Of a DNA stretch of 64,000 bases, positions 21,576-34,539 are shown one piece after another. The DNA is taken from NCBI RefSeq assembly GCF_000208865.1, contig NC_018385.1, positions 186,001 to 250,000 of the forward strand, read 5' to 3'. The notes beneath the pieces were generated by a model. It made no database searches. It was given only the letters and a program-made list of their open reading frames with translations, and was not told the DNA's origin. Each line of letters starts with the position of its first letter. The stretch's first letter is position 1. A program made the translations under genes and the position numbers. Source of the stretch: Neospora caninum Liverpool. Taxonomy: Eukaryota; Apicomplexa; Conoidasida; Eucoccidiorida; Sarcocystidae.

Positions 21576-23340
21576 CCGCGCTGGATTCGACGTGGCGTCT
21601 CAAGTCAACGATTCCAGTGTCCTGTGGGTGCGGGCTTCCGGGGCCGAAAGGCGGATTACGAGTGGTCTCTCGAATCCCACTATCGAGAGCATAAGCTGGA
21701 CAGCCCCATATCTGCTGTCTCTAGTCTCATATAGTTCCACCGCATATGCAAACGATCTCTGCATCTCGCCTGTTCGAAACGACGGGAAACGCGGGGCTAC
21801 ATTTCTGTGACTGCTGGATCGAGTGCAACAGACCATCGTATTAGTGCAGTGTCGTCGCCCGTGATCGTTTTTCCGATATTTGGTGTCTGACGAGGCCAAA
21901 GAGGGGGGGACAAAGGCGGGAGCGGAGGAGAGAGAAAGGCACACAGAATGAGAAAAACGGAGGAGAGGGCAGGACCGACAGTTTGAGAGACAAGAGAGGC
22001 TGACTAGAGAGCTTCTTAGACAAGGAGGACGAAGGTAAAGCGTTGCTTCGAGAGGCCCGAGTATTGTTGCAGGTACACAAAACACTGTTGTGTCCGTACT
22101 ACAGCGACGGCGTGGACCGTCACTGCTGAAGACGCCTCTCTGGTGTCGACTCGAGGTATTTTCCTGCCTCATCGTCCTTCTTTTTAGACGAGTGCAGGTG
22201 GTAGCATATGAATTTTTGAAGTCACTTTCGGACCTCACATTGTTTCACTCGGAGATCCAGCACGTTCTGGAGGTGTGTCGCGCCGGCGATAAACAGACAC
22301 GGGGATCGCGAAATTTGTCGCAAGTGATTTAGCTGTGGTTTCTTGTCTAGGCTGTTGAAAGACGCGACTATTTCCGGTCTCAGTCTTGCGTCTTCCGTTG
22401 TTTCCGAGTTTACTGCGAAGTCAGAGTATCCCGGAACCTTCGAGTGTTCGACGCCCTCCACCGCTTTGGAACTTGAGAAGCATGGTCACCGCATCTTGTT
22501 TTCCTCTCTGCCGAGTTATGAAACTCACTCATGGGCAGACTGTTCCTCCTGTCTTTTGTGAGGGTTCCAATGAGTTGAGTCTGTTTTCCCGTGACGGAAA
22601 TGGTTGTACACTTTAGACACGTTACTACGTTCTTCCCCAGTCGTAGTGACGGCAGCTGGACGAGGGTGACCTCAGAGCGTTTGTTGCTTTCTGAGCTTCT
22701 AGAGTTTCTGTTGGCGAACCCCGGGCTGCTAGCTACATTCACTATGTCCACGGAAGCTGCACCCTAGAGGCTACACGCTTCTGTCGTGAAAACTTTGCCG
22801 GAAGCGGCGTCTATTTGAAGGCGCGATATCCAGTGGCGTGGTGGTGTGCACCAAGAGATAAAACGCACTCTGCTCATATCAGGGATGTCCACGCAAAGTA
22901 GCGAACTGGGTCCTTCTCAGACTCCTGGAGTCTATGAGGCCTCCTGGGCCGGCGCCACGCCCTGGTTCTTTTGAGGGCAGCGCAAGCCACAGCATTTGGT
23001 CGGGCACTTCACATGCATCAACGACGCGCCCGCGTTTCCTGCCAAAACTGCACCTGATTTGTGCACTGTGTTGATCTTCGAGCATCCCTGAGTGCTCAAA
23101 AACACTGCGTGAACTGAAGGAAATTCTTGCAGGTGTGAACACCGCAGAGGAAACGGGCAACTCCGTAACGCGGAAAAGACACGCCATCGGCGAAACCCTG
23201 TGTGCGTGCTCGGCTGTCAGTACACCCCATCAAATGAGGTTCCGCCCAATGAGACCCACTATCCGGTAAATCACATCCGTGGGTTTAAGGCTATTTTGTG
23301 AAGCGGCAGTACGCCTTTCTGGCAAGGGCAGAAGGCAGTT

Positions 23341-23354
23341 CCCCCCCCCCCCCC
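23341..23354. repeat. Poly-C tract (14 C)
   Basis: An uninterrupted run of 14 cytosines in the spacer upstream of the kinase gene. It is likely to vary in length and is prone to sequencing error. Confidence 0.9.
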
Positions 23355-25169
23355 TGTGTAACGGCCGTGTCAATCCTGCCGCAGCTTGGCGGCCTGCTCA
23401 ACGCATACTTTTCTGTTCTGTTGCCCATGAAACGGGTGTCCCAAAAAAGCTGGCGGCGACGTTCCTCCGGCAAAAGCGAGGTCGACTGGCAACTTGAATC
23501 CCTAAATTTCCTCGTGCCACCCACATGCCAGATAAAACACGGGGCCTCTCCTGATTTCCCATGTCTGTCACGGGCCGACAGCGACGGAAGAACTCGAGCC
23601 TTCTAAGCTTCTCCCGTGAAAACGTTTCGCGTTTCCGGTGTGAAGAGCGAGCGGGAATCGCGAAAATGAACGGCCGGAGACCTGGCATTCTCGGCCGCTT
23701 TGCCGTCTCGCCAGCTAGAGCCACAAAGCGCACGCGGGGAAATATCGTGGTGGGCCAGCTGCGCTGATAGAGAAGAACCCTGATGCGCCGGCAGGCCGGT
23801 TCCTCCGCTGCACTGCATGCATTCAGAGGGCAACGTGCACCCGGCTCAGCGCGTCGCTGTCCGTTCCTGTCGGCAACGCCGGACAGGTCGTCCTATAACG
23901 CCAGAGACTGACTGCAACGGAGACTGGAGACGAATGCGCTCTTCGTGCGTCCCATTTTTTGCATTTTTTTCGCCAAAACGAGGACCACCCTGCGGTGCAA
24001 ACGCGTTGCGGTAAAGGCACGTGCGTCTCTCCTGCCATTCTCCAATCAACGAACTGGGACAACGGGACTGTGCCCGTTGGGAACCAACTGCGTGCGACCT
24101 TCGCTTACACGAGAATCGCCGCGCGGCACCGACAAGCATTTTCTGCCGACTTGGTGACGCCTCACGATTGCAGGCGAAACTCTGCGGTTAGAATCAGTTC
24201 TTCCGTCTCTCTGCATCTCTCCTTTTGAGGGGTACCTCAGTCTGTTTCCTCTGCGGTCCTCGCTGCAGGGACTTCCCCCCGCTGCACTGGTTTGTTCGTA
24301 GCTCTCTCTGCCCAGCTGCAACTCTCCTACGCCTCTCCTCCTTCACTCCTGTCTTTTGTCGGGGAAGACCACCTTTCTTTGATTCCCATGACTCGTTGGG
24401 ACTCGCATTTGCGCCTCGTCTTTTCCCCTTTTCTTAAGATGAATGAATTGACTGGTGTCCGGTGGTGCTGCGGTGTCCGCAGCGCCGTTTTCCCCGACTG
24501 TGCCCGGCAAAAAAACGGCGCATCCAACGACGAATCTGCCCAGGTCCAGCAGCACCAGGAGAACCGAGCGAAGATTGCTCAGCTCTATCCTGCAGCTGTG
24601 AAAACAGTCTTTGCTCGCTCCATTGCCTAATGAAGAAGTGTTTGCATATTCGCCACTGTATTCTTTTGCCCCTCGGCGTCTGTGCGGCCCGACGTGTCGG
24701 TCTCGGCCTCCATTTTTTCAGCCGACGTGTGTAACGACAGCCGCGCGTAGAACGAAAGGTTCCTTCTGCGTTTCCCGCGCTTCCCTGCTGCACTCAACTC
24801 CGGCCGACCCGCGAGAACCTTGGACAAGATTGAGTCGGCGACTCCCCCTCTCCTCGGGCGGCCCTGCTGATTGCGAGGGCTGGCCTGTCTAATGTGAGGG
24901 CTGTAGGCACCCCATTCTTTAGTCGGATGCGCCAGCAATCTGGACTTGTTCTCTCGGGGAGACGTCTTCTCTGTCCCTGTGCGCCGCGCCGCGAACACTG
25001 GTCTTTCGCATCTCTTCGCCGCGCGAGGCCGGCAGGAACGTGCCTTCGCGTGTCTCCAGTCGCTGTGGCAACACATTTCTGCAAATTCGGAGGTAGCCCT
25101 CCCACTGGTTCGCCTCCCGCGACAGCTTCCGTGGCATGTGCAGTATTTGTTCCGGGTTGCTGTCCTCAT

Positions 25170-25176
25170 TGCATGC
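25170..25176. promoter_or_regulatory. TGCATGC motif upstream of the kinase gene
   Basis: The motif lies about 0.9 kb upstream of the kinase ATG, with a second copy at 23814-23820. It is known as a Toxoplasma promoter element; function here is inferred only from the match and position. Confidence 0.35.
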
Positions 25177-26050
25177 AGGCGTATATTCTGTTTGGAAAAC
25201 GGTGTGCGGCGGCGTGCAGAACATCTGTCCGTTTTGCAGCTCTTACATGCGTTGGAAACATCTCCAAGGAACTCGTTCACCTGGCGCCGTCAGTGATTCT
25301 CGACTTCGTGGAACCCCCTTTTCGACCGTGGCACAGCTGCCAAGAAGCTGCGCCATCCTGTGCGCGACGGACTCCCCCGGGCGTCTCCAGAGAGCGGCTG
25401 TGTCTGTTTTCCCGGCGAGCAAAGATGGGTAGGTGCTGCCGCGCTCCAACCTGTATCGGCTGCTTTCTGCGAAGGCGCTGACTGCGCGGGCTGCCGCTGT
25501 TCCGCCGCAGTGAGTGCAGTCGACGCTGTTCTCAGCCGTTCGCCCCTCGTCCTGTCTCTGCTTCGTTTTTCCTGTCACTCTCGCTTTGGCATGTTCGTGT
25601 ATACCGGCTGTGTGTTCTCGGAGATATTCGCGGTCGGAATTCCCCTTTTGTTTCGTGCCGTAGACTTCGTGTTCGCAGTTGCGAAACGGGAAACTTGCGC
25701 AGAACGTGGTGTCTCGCCGTTCTCTCGCGAAACCATTTGTGTCTTGTGTTAGTGTCTCGATTCTCACGTCGCTTTCTCCCGGCGAAGAGACTTCTCTGTT
25801 GTCTGTACATTGTCTTTGAGAACGCTGAGGGTGGGTCTCTCAGCGAAGAGCGATAGCGCCGATACGCGGCGCAATTGTGTGGTAAAGGGGCGGACGGGTG
25901 TCCGTGCTTTTTGAACGCGAGGCGTCTATAAACCCCATCCTGGGACCGTCGCCGTCGTTCGGGGACCGGGAATCTATACGTGAGGCCTTTCTCTGAGGTG
26001 CTCGCGTCACGCCTCGTTCACGTGGTTTCCTTCCTGATTTTGCGCGCCTG

Positions 26051-29000
26051 ATGTCGGCTGGGTTTCACCAGTGGAGTAGATTCTGTTTCCTGGCATCGCG
26101 TGTTGCAGCCTCCGCTTTTCAAAGCTGGTGTGCCCCGAAAACGCCCACAGCAAATCCGGGGAGCCGTTTATTTGCTTCTCCCCTTTTTCGTTTCGGTCCC
26201 GGGAGTTCGCGTCTCCCCGCCCAGGATCGATCTGCCTTCCGGCAAGTGTCTCTTCGTCCCGCCCTTCTTCGCGCTGGGGCGTCTCTTGCGGACCTTCCCG
26301 CGGGAAAACCGAGTTTCCCTCGAATTCGCCGCCAGGCGTTCCTGCGCAGTCGCGCTCTGTCTGGTTTTCAAGATCCAGCCAAGATGGTGACTTCGTCGGT
26401 AGCACCCCCGTGGAACTCGGTCACCTGCCGCGCAGACATGTCGCCGGCGGCTGCAAAAAGTTCCGAGGTTGACGCCGCGTCCGCCATGGTGCGCCGGCGG
26501 TCCGTGGCAGCAAAGATCCCCGAGAGCTCACCTGCCGAGTGCTTTCTGCTGTCGATGCCGAACTCCCTGGTCCCGCCGGGGGCTCCGCGCCCAGACCTGC
26601 TGGGAGGCGCCGTCGACAGCCGCCCGTTGCAGGCGCGGAGCCATCGCAGCAGCTGTCCCGACCTGCTTCGCGGCGTGAGCAACGACCACGCAGCGGAGCT
26701 GAGTCCGCTCGTGTCGCCTTCCTGGCTGTCGCGGAAAAGAAAGGTGCGCGGCGCGCTCGAGGCCCTGGATTCCAACGACTGTGAAGTGTGGCGGTTCCGG
26801 TCCTGCGCGTCAATCTCCAGTTTGTGTCGGCAGACGTGGGACTGGCCGGAGCTGGGCCGAGACAGTTTTGAAGACGCGCGGAGCGGTTCAGACGTGGACG
26901 CGAACGGTGGGGGTTTCGATCGCCGGACTGTCTCGCCGGCGTCTCAGGAAGATCTGTCTCCTTTCCGCAGCGGAGGAGAGGAGCACGCGCCGGGGGGGTC
27001 TCTGGACGCGGGGCGCGGCGACGCGTGCGAGGCCCTGAAACTTCCCGTCCAGGCCCCGTGCGGATCGAAGGCGCTGGACAAAGCCGACCGCGAGACGCCT
27101 GCGACGCACGCGTCTCAGTTGACATCGCCGTTTGGAGACTCTGCCTCGACAGGCTTCTCGGACCGGGGCGACTGCGCGCTGTCCCTCTGCGCCGACGACA
27201 GCGCGTCCCCGAGTCTCCTCTCCGAGGACGGCGAAGGCCCAGCTGCGCAGGCAGCGCCGCCTGGAGACGCGAGCTGGAAGACGCGCGTCCCGCTCGCCGA
27301 GCTGATGGGGCATTCCGGCGGCGCGGGGCACGCCTCCCGGCATGTCGCCCAGGCGCTTTTTCCGGCCCCGCCGGCGCCGTACCTGGCTCAGCTGCTGCAG
27401 CTGCAAGACGTCTACGAGGCAGCCTTCCTCGCCGTCGAAGTCCTCCCGGAGCGGTACCTCCAGCGCATTCAGCAGCTCGACGCGCTCCAGAGCCTCGTGG
27501 GGCCGGAGCTGTACACGCGGTGTAGTCACCTCGCGACGGTGCGCGCGATCTACGTGGAGAGTTGCGACCTCGTCGCTCGGTGCAAAGAGGAACTGCTCGC
27601 GCAGCTCGTCGAGGAGGCGACACGCCATCGGGAAGAGTCGGTCGAGAACGCAGACGACGACGACTGGCCGCCCGAGGACGCCTTCAGCACGCCGCTGGTG
27701 AGATCCTTCTCAGGCACTTCGAGCGGCGGGGGGTTTGCGGCGAGACCTGCAGTCGCGCCGGTCTCGAAGGAAACGCGAGACCCGCGGGCGATCCTGCGGC
27801 GGGTCGCCGAGCAGCTGCAGGCGGTCAAGGCGCTCCAGAGCCAGGTCGGTCCAGATCTTCTCGAGGGGATGGCGGAGTTGGTGGCGGAGCTCTGTCGCGG
27901 GGAAGCGGGCGAGACCCGCCCGGAGCGGATTCGCGAGTTCGTGGACCATTTCCTTCACGCCTTCTTCAGCTGCCGCGTGGCCGCCGAGCTCCAGCGCGAA
28001 CACTTCTTGACCGCCGTCGAGGGGCGAGACTGCGGAGCGATCCTCTCGTCCCACGTGGCTGTCGAACACCTCATTTGCCGCGCAGCGCTCGACGCGCAGG
28101 AACTCTCGTTGCACCATCTGGGAGTCGCCCCGCCTGTCGAAATCTACATCTCCGAGCTGCGCAGCGTGGACCAAGAACTCAAGGCCTTCCTCCTCGCGGC
28201 AGCCCGCTCCGAGGGCCCCTCCTCCGTGGGCTGGAGCTCCTCGGCGTCTCCCGCGGGGCGCGCAGACGGATCGGAAGCGGCCCTCGGGACCGACTCGGCC
28301 GAGCGCCGTCCTCCCTGGCTGGCGACTCCTTCGGCCGCGAGCGCCAAGACGGGCGCTCAGTCGCCGGTGTCCTCGCCTTCCTCCTCGCTGCCGGCTTCGC
28401 CGCTCGGCGAATCCCCGCGGGAACCGGGTCTCCCCGGAACCGTCCGGTTCCCGTGTTTCTCGTCGTACGCGTATAGCGGGATCTTTGAACTGGTGAAGAA
28501 CGCCATGCGGGCGTCCGTCGACGCGTGGGCGGCGGCTCCGCGCGCGTCGCAGCCCTCTGGCGACCGCGTGGGACCTCGTGAAGAAGGCGGCAGCACGTGG
28601 CGGAGCACGTGCAGTTCGCTCTCGAACGCGTCGCTCTCTCAGGGAAGCCTCGCCGTTCGCGCTCCCTGGCGCCTCGTGACGCTTGGCCGGTCCAGGCGCT
28701 TGAGGAAACTGCCGGGACGCCAGCTGGAGTGCGTAGTGGAGCGCAACTCGGCGGGCGAGACGCGAACTGGGCACACGCGCGTCGTCGTGCTGGAAGAGAA
28801 CGCGCCGTCGTCCGTGAAAGTGAACATGGTAAAGGTGCTCGGCAGTCTCGTGATTCAAATCGAAGACTCCGGCCGGGGTCTGGGCGCCGAGGAACTCGCC
28901 AAGATCTGGTCCTTCGCCTACTCGACCGCGCACGAGAAAAGTACAAAGGGCGTCGCCGTGCGCAACGGAGAGTCCGACGAAGCCGTCCCCGTCCTCGCAG

Positions 29001-29612
29001 GCTGCGGAGTCGGGCTGCCAATGAGTCGAGTCCATGCGCAGAGTCTGGGTGGCGACATCTTCATGGAATCTGCCCAAGGGTAAGAGCGGAGGAGTGCTCC
29101 CGCGCGTGTTCGCGTCGTGCGCGTGTAGCCCCGCGAACGTGAGACACGGGGAGACAACGACCCGTCTGATGAAGGGGGAGTGGTGTACGCCGGTGGTTTG
29201 GGGGGAGGGGGGGGGGAAAGCAGGCCAGCGCGGCCAGTCGTCGAGTTTCCGCTTTGCTGGAGAGACGAACATGCAGGGGCGGACGTGCATCTCAGAGTCT
29301 GAGGAGTGTGTGTGTGTGTGCCGCGTTTTGGGGGCATTCCGACGTCGTTCTTTTCAAGCGACGTTTTCTGTTGAGTGTGCTGCCTGCAGGGTCGGCACGT
29401 GCGCGTACATGTGTTTGTCTAACTTGCAAGAATTCCGAAACGAAGCCTTGAAGACGCACGGCAGAAACCACCGGGAACTGCTGGACGGTCTGCACGTACA
29501 GCCCCTCTCGTGCGCGGAGACGACCTCGATGCTCGCCTCCACGCCGCCCCCGATGGTTGTGAAGGCCCGCGGCGTGGGTTCGCTACCCTCGGCGTTCTCG
29601 CAGCTCGTCTAG
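26051..29612 (+). CDS. Mitochondrial branched-chain ketoacid/pyruvate dehydrogenase kinase-family protein
   Basis: This family phosphorylates and inactivates the E1 subunit of mitochondrial 2-oxoacid dehydrogenase complexes. Exon 1 is 26051-29079 and exon 2 is 29390-29612 (donor AAGG|GTAAGA, acceptor TGCCTGCAG); phase 2 joins into a GVGTCAYMCL segment, giving about 1,084 residues. The first 100 residues are Arg/Ser-rich and suit a mitochondrial presequence. An all-helical regulatory domain starts near residue 440. The GHKL ATPase motifs are all visible: N-box FELVKNAMRA (Glu813, Asn817), G1 box DSGRG (Asp939) and G2 box GCGVGLPMSR (984-993), then a conserved LGGD. The LGG plus QG-V-GT ending is closer to BCKDK than to PDK isoforms. 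Typical family length is about 400; the excess is a long N-terminal region and Ser-rich inserts near residues 715-800 and 825-905. In Toxoplasma the mitochondrial BCKDH complex does the work of PDH, so the substrate may be that complex (inference). Confidence 0.88.
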
Positions 29613-32600
29613 GCGCAAGTGAGCGTGGGGACTCGGGGCGTTGCGAAGTTTTCTTTCTGGATGCTGTGAGTCTCGGCGTTTGTTGGAGAGACGGTGGAGA
29701 GACGCGCAACGGGGCCGCGCAAAAAGAGAAGCCTGAACCGGGGGCTCCTCGCCTTCTCGGGAGCGAGAGAGGCGCAGAATCAAGGACTCAAAAGGGAGGA
29801 GACGCATGTGGGAACCGAAAGGAGAGACCTTTTTGGCGTCGAGAGACGCTCTGGAGCCCTGCATTTCCTGCAGAGTCTCCGACCTTGTGTGTGCGTCACG
29901 AAATCGGCACGGAGAGTGCAACAGGAACGCCTTTGGTTGCCCAGAGGCAGAGAGAAGACGCGCGAGAGAAATGGGCGCCCGCACTTTTCGACTATGGCCA
30001 TCGAAGTCGCGTCAAAGAAGCGCGTTGGTATTGGCGACGCGTGTGTCTCGACGCAAGGCGGGGGGTTCGAGCGCCATGTCTTCCATGAAGGAACGCCGCT
30101 CTGAGACCGAGTTTCCGACGTGACGTCTCGTTCTCCGCTGACCTGCGCGTGATGTGCACGGCTGAACGGCCACGTTTTTTCACAGAATTGGGGATGCAGA
30201 ACGAAGAGTCCACGCCATGTGCGTCCGCGTTCCTCGTCTCTTTTTTGCTAGCGTCTCTACAGCTCAACCGGACAGTAGTCTGAACCGGATGGCTCAGAGT
30301 CGGGGAAACCGCGGCTGTGGAGGAGTGTCTTGTCAGAAATCGACAATGGAGAAGGCCACGCCGGATCTTGTTTCGACGCCTTCTCTAGAGAGCGGGAACC
30401 AGAGGGCGTGGGGCGACCGAGATAGAGGGGCGAGGGATCGCCCTGGATTTTCCGGTCGGAAACACTCCCCTGTTGCTTTCCTGCGCGTCATGGTTTCGTC
30501 CTAACACCCGATGGAGAGAGGAGAGAGGGAACGTGCATGAAAAGGTGACGCCTGGATGTGCCGGTCGCCCCTGGGACCTCGCGCGTTTTGCAGTCGCACG
30601 GAAACGCCTCGTCTCGGGAGTACATTTTCGCTGCTGGCGTCGAGCTGGAGACGTGGACGTTCGCCGCGTTTCCCGCGAGTGCGTCGCGCAACGTTTCGCA
30701 CCTTGCATGCCAGAGAGGTCGACACTCGCGAGACTGTGATGTGTGTTCTCGCGCCGTTTTGTGCAAACAAGGCAATTCCACGCTCGAGAAGGAAAACCTC
30801 GAACCGCGTGCGCGGTCGTTCGAAGAATCTGCGCGTGCGAGAGCAGAGGTTTTCAAGAAACGCCTCTCGAGAGGGGGCCTTCAGTATTTTTCGCTCTTTG
30901 ACAGACTGTCTTTTGAGTTTCGCACGCGCGACGCTTTTCGTGGAAGAGCGGCCGCGCTCGAGATCGATCGCATGTGGCGACGGCGCCTCAGGAGCGTTCC
31001 CAGTCTGGCGGTCGCCGAAAAAGATTCCACGCGGAACGGCGACGGGGCCGGAGAAACATGCGCGGGAAAACTGCGGGGGACTGGCACGGCGAAGCTGAAG
31101 CGCCGAGCCCGCATTTGAGTGGCGGCCTGGGTGTGACTCCTCCCGTGTACATACACTGCCCAGGCGCACGCCTAAATAGTCAGAAAGTTCGTCTTTTGAG
31201 GCGGAGTCGTTTTTTCTGCTCCCTTGCATTTTTCAAAGCAGGGCGTTAGCCTTACCCGGCGGGGCCCTCTGTCTCGCGCCAGCGCGCTCTGGTGTGCACC
31301 GCACCAAGGGGCCGTGTCTCTCTGCGGCATCCCCGCGTCCCTGCGGAGCGCGCGCGGAAAAAGAGACAGTGTGTGTGGGGTTCCCCTTTTGTACCTTTCG
31401 GGTGGTACGTTTCTGTTGCAGTGTGTGTGAATTTGAACGAGCGCGGTGCGTGGCGAGCTTTGTCTCTCTTTTCTCGCGGCTGAACCGCGAAGAAGACGCC
31501 CTCCTCACGCAACGCGCGCGATAGTTGTAGACTCGTGTGCCTCGGAAAACCCATGGACACGCGCTTCTTTACATTTCCTGTGTGGACGTAGCGGTCTCAG
31601 TGTGAAGAGCCTTGAGAGCTCAGGCGGCTGACCTTTTATTCTCAAACTTGTGCACTCGTGCGTCTTCAGAGAGACGGATAGGTAGATGGGAGCCCGTGCA
31701 TGTCGTATTATGTCGCACAGGCTCCGTGGCAAGCGTGGTCTTGTGTCGAACCCTGTTTCGGAGAACTGGGAGAGACTCTCTTCTTTTGGCAGGCGTTTGG
31801 GGAGACGTTTTCAAGGACGAGTACACTTTTACGTACGTATTTTGCAAGTCCATTTGTGTCTGCGCCCACAAGTGTGTGTGCACGTTCATATCGCTACGCA
31901 TGCGTGTAGATTAGGGTGGTGTGTCTGTCGATCAAAGTGTGCACGGGCACTCCAGTGAAAACAGAAAAAAGGCAACGCTTTGATTTTTTAGGTGATCCAC
32001 GACGAATACGAGCACCACCGCCTGCGCTCTTGAGAACCAGAGATCGAACAGGGACGGAGAACCCCTGGCGCAATTGCTTGTCCGTCTCCCCGTTTGTGTT
32101 TTTTCTCCTCTGCGGCGCGCACGCCGCCGTGACGCAGGAGTGGAGGTATCCGAATCAAACAGCTAGACGAGGGGCTCCACGAGAGTGTGTGCACTCGGGC
32201 GAAATAAGGGATCTCAATGGTGCTTGTGACTGGTTTGGCGTGAGGGAACGGTCACGTTTTCCCCTGCAACGCACGGAGTATAAAAATGGACAGAGGACGG
32301 TTCACGCGAATCGCATACACACGCCTCGCGTTGTCAGCAGCTTCTTCAGCGAAGGTGCTCGTGCGTGCACCCGCAGCAAAAATGATCCGCGACCCTGAAC
32401 CGTAACTCGAATAGAAAGAGACATTTTAGCACGTACGATCCTGAATATGACTCCTGTTACGAGATAGAGAGACAACCAAGTTCTCGAGGATTGCTGTACA
32501 CCACCACCGCACTGGACTCTGCCTTTGACAGCTGAAAAAAGTGCTGGATTTGCGCACGGAGAAGAGCCGAGTTCTGGGAAGAGAGAGGCACGGTGAGAAA

Positions 32601-34539
32601 ACGAAAGTTGACGAGGCTCCGGCACGGCAGTGCGTGTGCCTCGCGCCGCCCTGTAAATACGTCGCGTTTCTGCGCCGCGCGTGGAAAAAAGGCCGAGAGG
32701 CCAAGGCCGATGCCTCGGTGCGAACGACGAGCTCGACAAGGAAGAAGAGATCACACGGGAAAACGAAAAGAAGGACGGTAGAGACCGCGATGGCATTTTA
32801 GGCACAAGTGAGAAACCTGTGTGTAGTGCGCGCGTACGCTCTTTCCCCGATCGACCAAGCTCGACTCTCGCGACAACGTAGAGAATTCGCATGTGACGCA
32901 ACGCACCTCGGCGGCGGGTCACGCCTGATATCTACCGCTGACTGTTTGTCCATGAGTCTATTTCGTGTGGAGCCGCTCGCGTCGTCTTCAGGGAAGTGGA
33001 TGAGCGCTCGGAAACGCGTTTTTTCTTACGTGTGCAACAAGCCGCGTCTACGTTTCCAAAAAGAGTCGAGCAAAGAAGCAGTGAGGAACGGTGAGGACGG
33101 GCGAGGAAGGCCTCTCGTTTCGCCTGTGAAGTGTCTCCGCGCCAGCCGGAGTTTCTCGCGAGCTGTGCGGATGTGTGTCGTCGAGCCCGCGCGCGGCAGG
33201 TTTGCACAGAAGGGTTCTTACGCGTACCAAAATCGTTTGAGGCCCAACGCACGTCTACGTTTCCGATCTTCTCACGAGAGACCAAAGCAAACCGCCGACC
33301 ATCTCCCTCCGAAAGGGTCGTCCCGCTGGCCTGGTGTGTCTCTCCACGACACACTCGGCGGACCGGCGAGAGACCACATGCGAGAACCCGTTTCTCGAGA
33401 AAGTGCCCCGGCTGCGATGTGTAAGAAATATAGAGAGAAGACAGAAGAGATGGAAGATGTCACCGATCTTTCCTACTTCCCTGCCGGGACCTGAAACGGA
33501 TCATCGTGTTTCTTCCCAAAACGCGAGACACACACGCTTGGCGACGTTTAGCGGAATCTTCCACACTGGCCTCCCCTCCCCCCCCCACCCCCCACACACA
33601 CACACAACACACTTGGGATCCACGCCAGAAAGAGACTTGCCGCGCCGCCCTCTCCCCTCGAGACCTACAGATCGAAAGCTGCCTCCCTACCTGAACCCAG
33701 CCCTGCTTTTGACTTTCGCAGTGCAAACGGAAAGCAGTCGGCTACGCAACGTCGCACAGTCCAAGCGCTGTCCTTGGTGCATCACTCACGCACGGCTGGC
33801 CCTCCGCACAGGTTTACCCGCGCACGCAGCGATGGAACCAGAAAAATCCATGCATCGGTACGAAAAAAATCGAGACAAAAAGACCAAACACCCGGCTCCC
33901 GAGCCGCTGCCACGCACTCCACAACCACTGCAGATCTCCACGCGAATGCTATGTGACACACATGTGAACATACTAATATACGCTTCGCTACATATACGCG
34001 CGCCGGTGACACACAACCACACGCGAATATATACGCATACAAAATGTCGACAGAGAGACGTCGATGACACACATACGAATACACTCAAATGGATTTCGAC
34101 TCGAGTGATGCTAGTAACTTGGGCCGGAATCGAAGTCTCGACGTGAACCTTGTTTTGCCCCTGGCAGCCAGGGGTTTCCATATACAGAACGGAAAAATGT
34201 GATCTTCTCGGGCGCGCGCACCAACCCCTCTCCCGGCGACCATATATACATACGGTTTATGCGCACTCAACGACTCCTTTCCGGACCCACCAAACGCTTC
34301 CAAACTTCAATCTCCTACGCTGCTGCTCAAGACACAGCCGCCTCGTGTGCGCCGAGAGATCGTCTTTATATACAAAATGTGTTGCGGCCTCTGAGACGAG
34401 CTTTCGCACTCTCTGCGTCGAGATTCCATGGATCGCCACCGCACACACAGAGGCGACGGCGCCGCAGTGCTGCCTGTCAGTTCTCGGGCCCAGAGGCTCA
34501 TTTCCGGGAGGCTGAAAAGGACGCGCGGCGAGAGGTCGC
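29613..34539. other. Convergent spacer between the kinase and cyclin genes
   Basis: About 4.9 kb between two 3' ends. It holds many overlapping short frames in GC-rich sequence, none with a recognisable domain or clear splice pattern. It includes a C/CA-rich tract at 33571-33610 and a TGCATGC at about 30706-30712. A small unrecognised gene cannot be ruled out, but I cannot support one. Confidence 0.45.
33571..33610. repeat. C-rich then CA-repeat tract
   Basis: Runs of C interrupted by T and A pass directly into (CA)n. This is a simple repeat in non-coding spacer. Confidence 0.85.

Larger units (their letters stand above)
21576..26050. other. Spacer between gene C and the kinase gene
   Basis: About 4.5 kb without a convincing gene. 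It contains the 3' region of gene C and the promoter and 5' leader of the kinase gene. A C14 run lies at 23341-23354. TGCATGC motifs are at 23814-23820 and 25170-25176. Frames on both strands are short and do not resemble the neighbouring paralogues, so I see no fourth family member. Confidence 0.5.

Noticed and set aside
27710..29290. A 526-codon minus-strand frame across the kinase gene
   Set aside because: Antisense shadow of a GC-rich gene whose plus strand has intact GHKL motifs. The 400-codon minus frame at 26421-27623 is rejected for the same reason.
30040..30080. GGTTCGAGCGC resembling a tRNA B box
   Set aside because: No A box at the right distance and no cloverleaf could be drawn. 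No tRNA is supported anywhere in the window.
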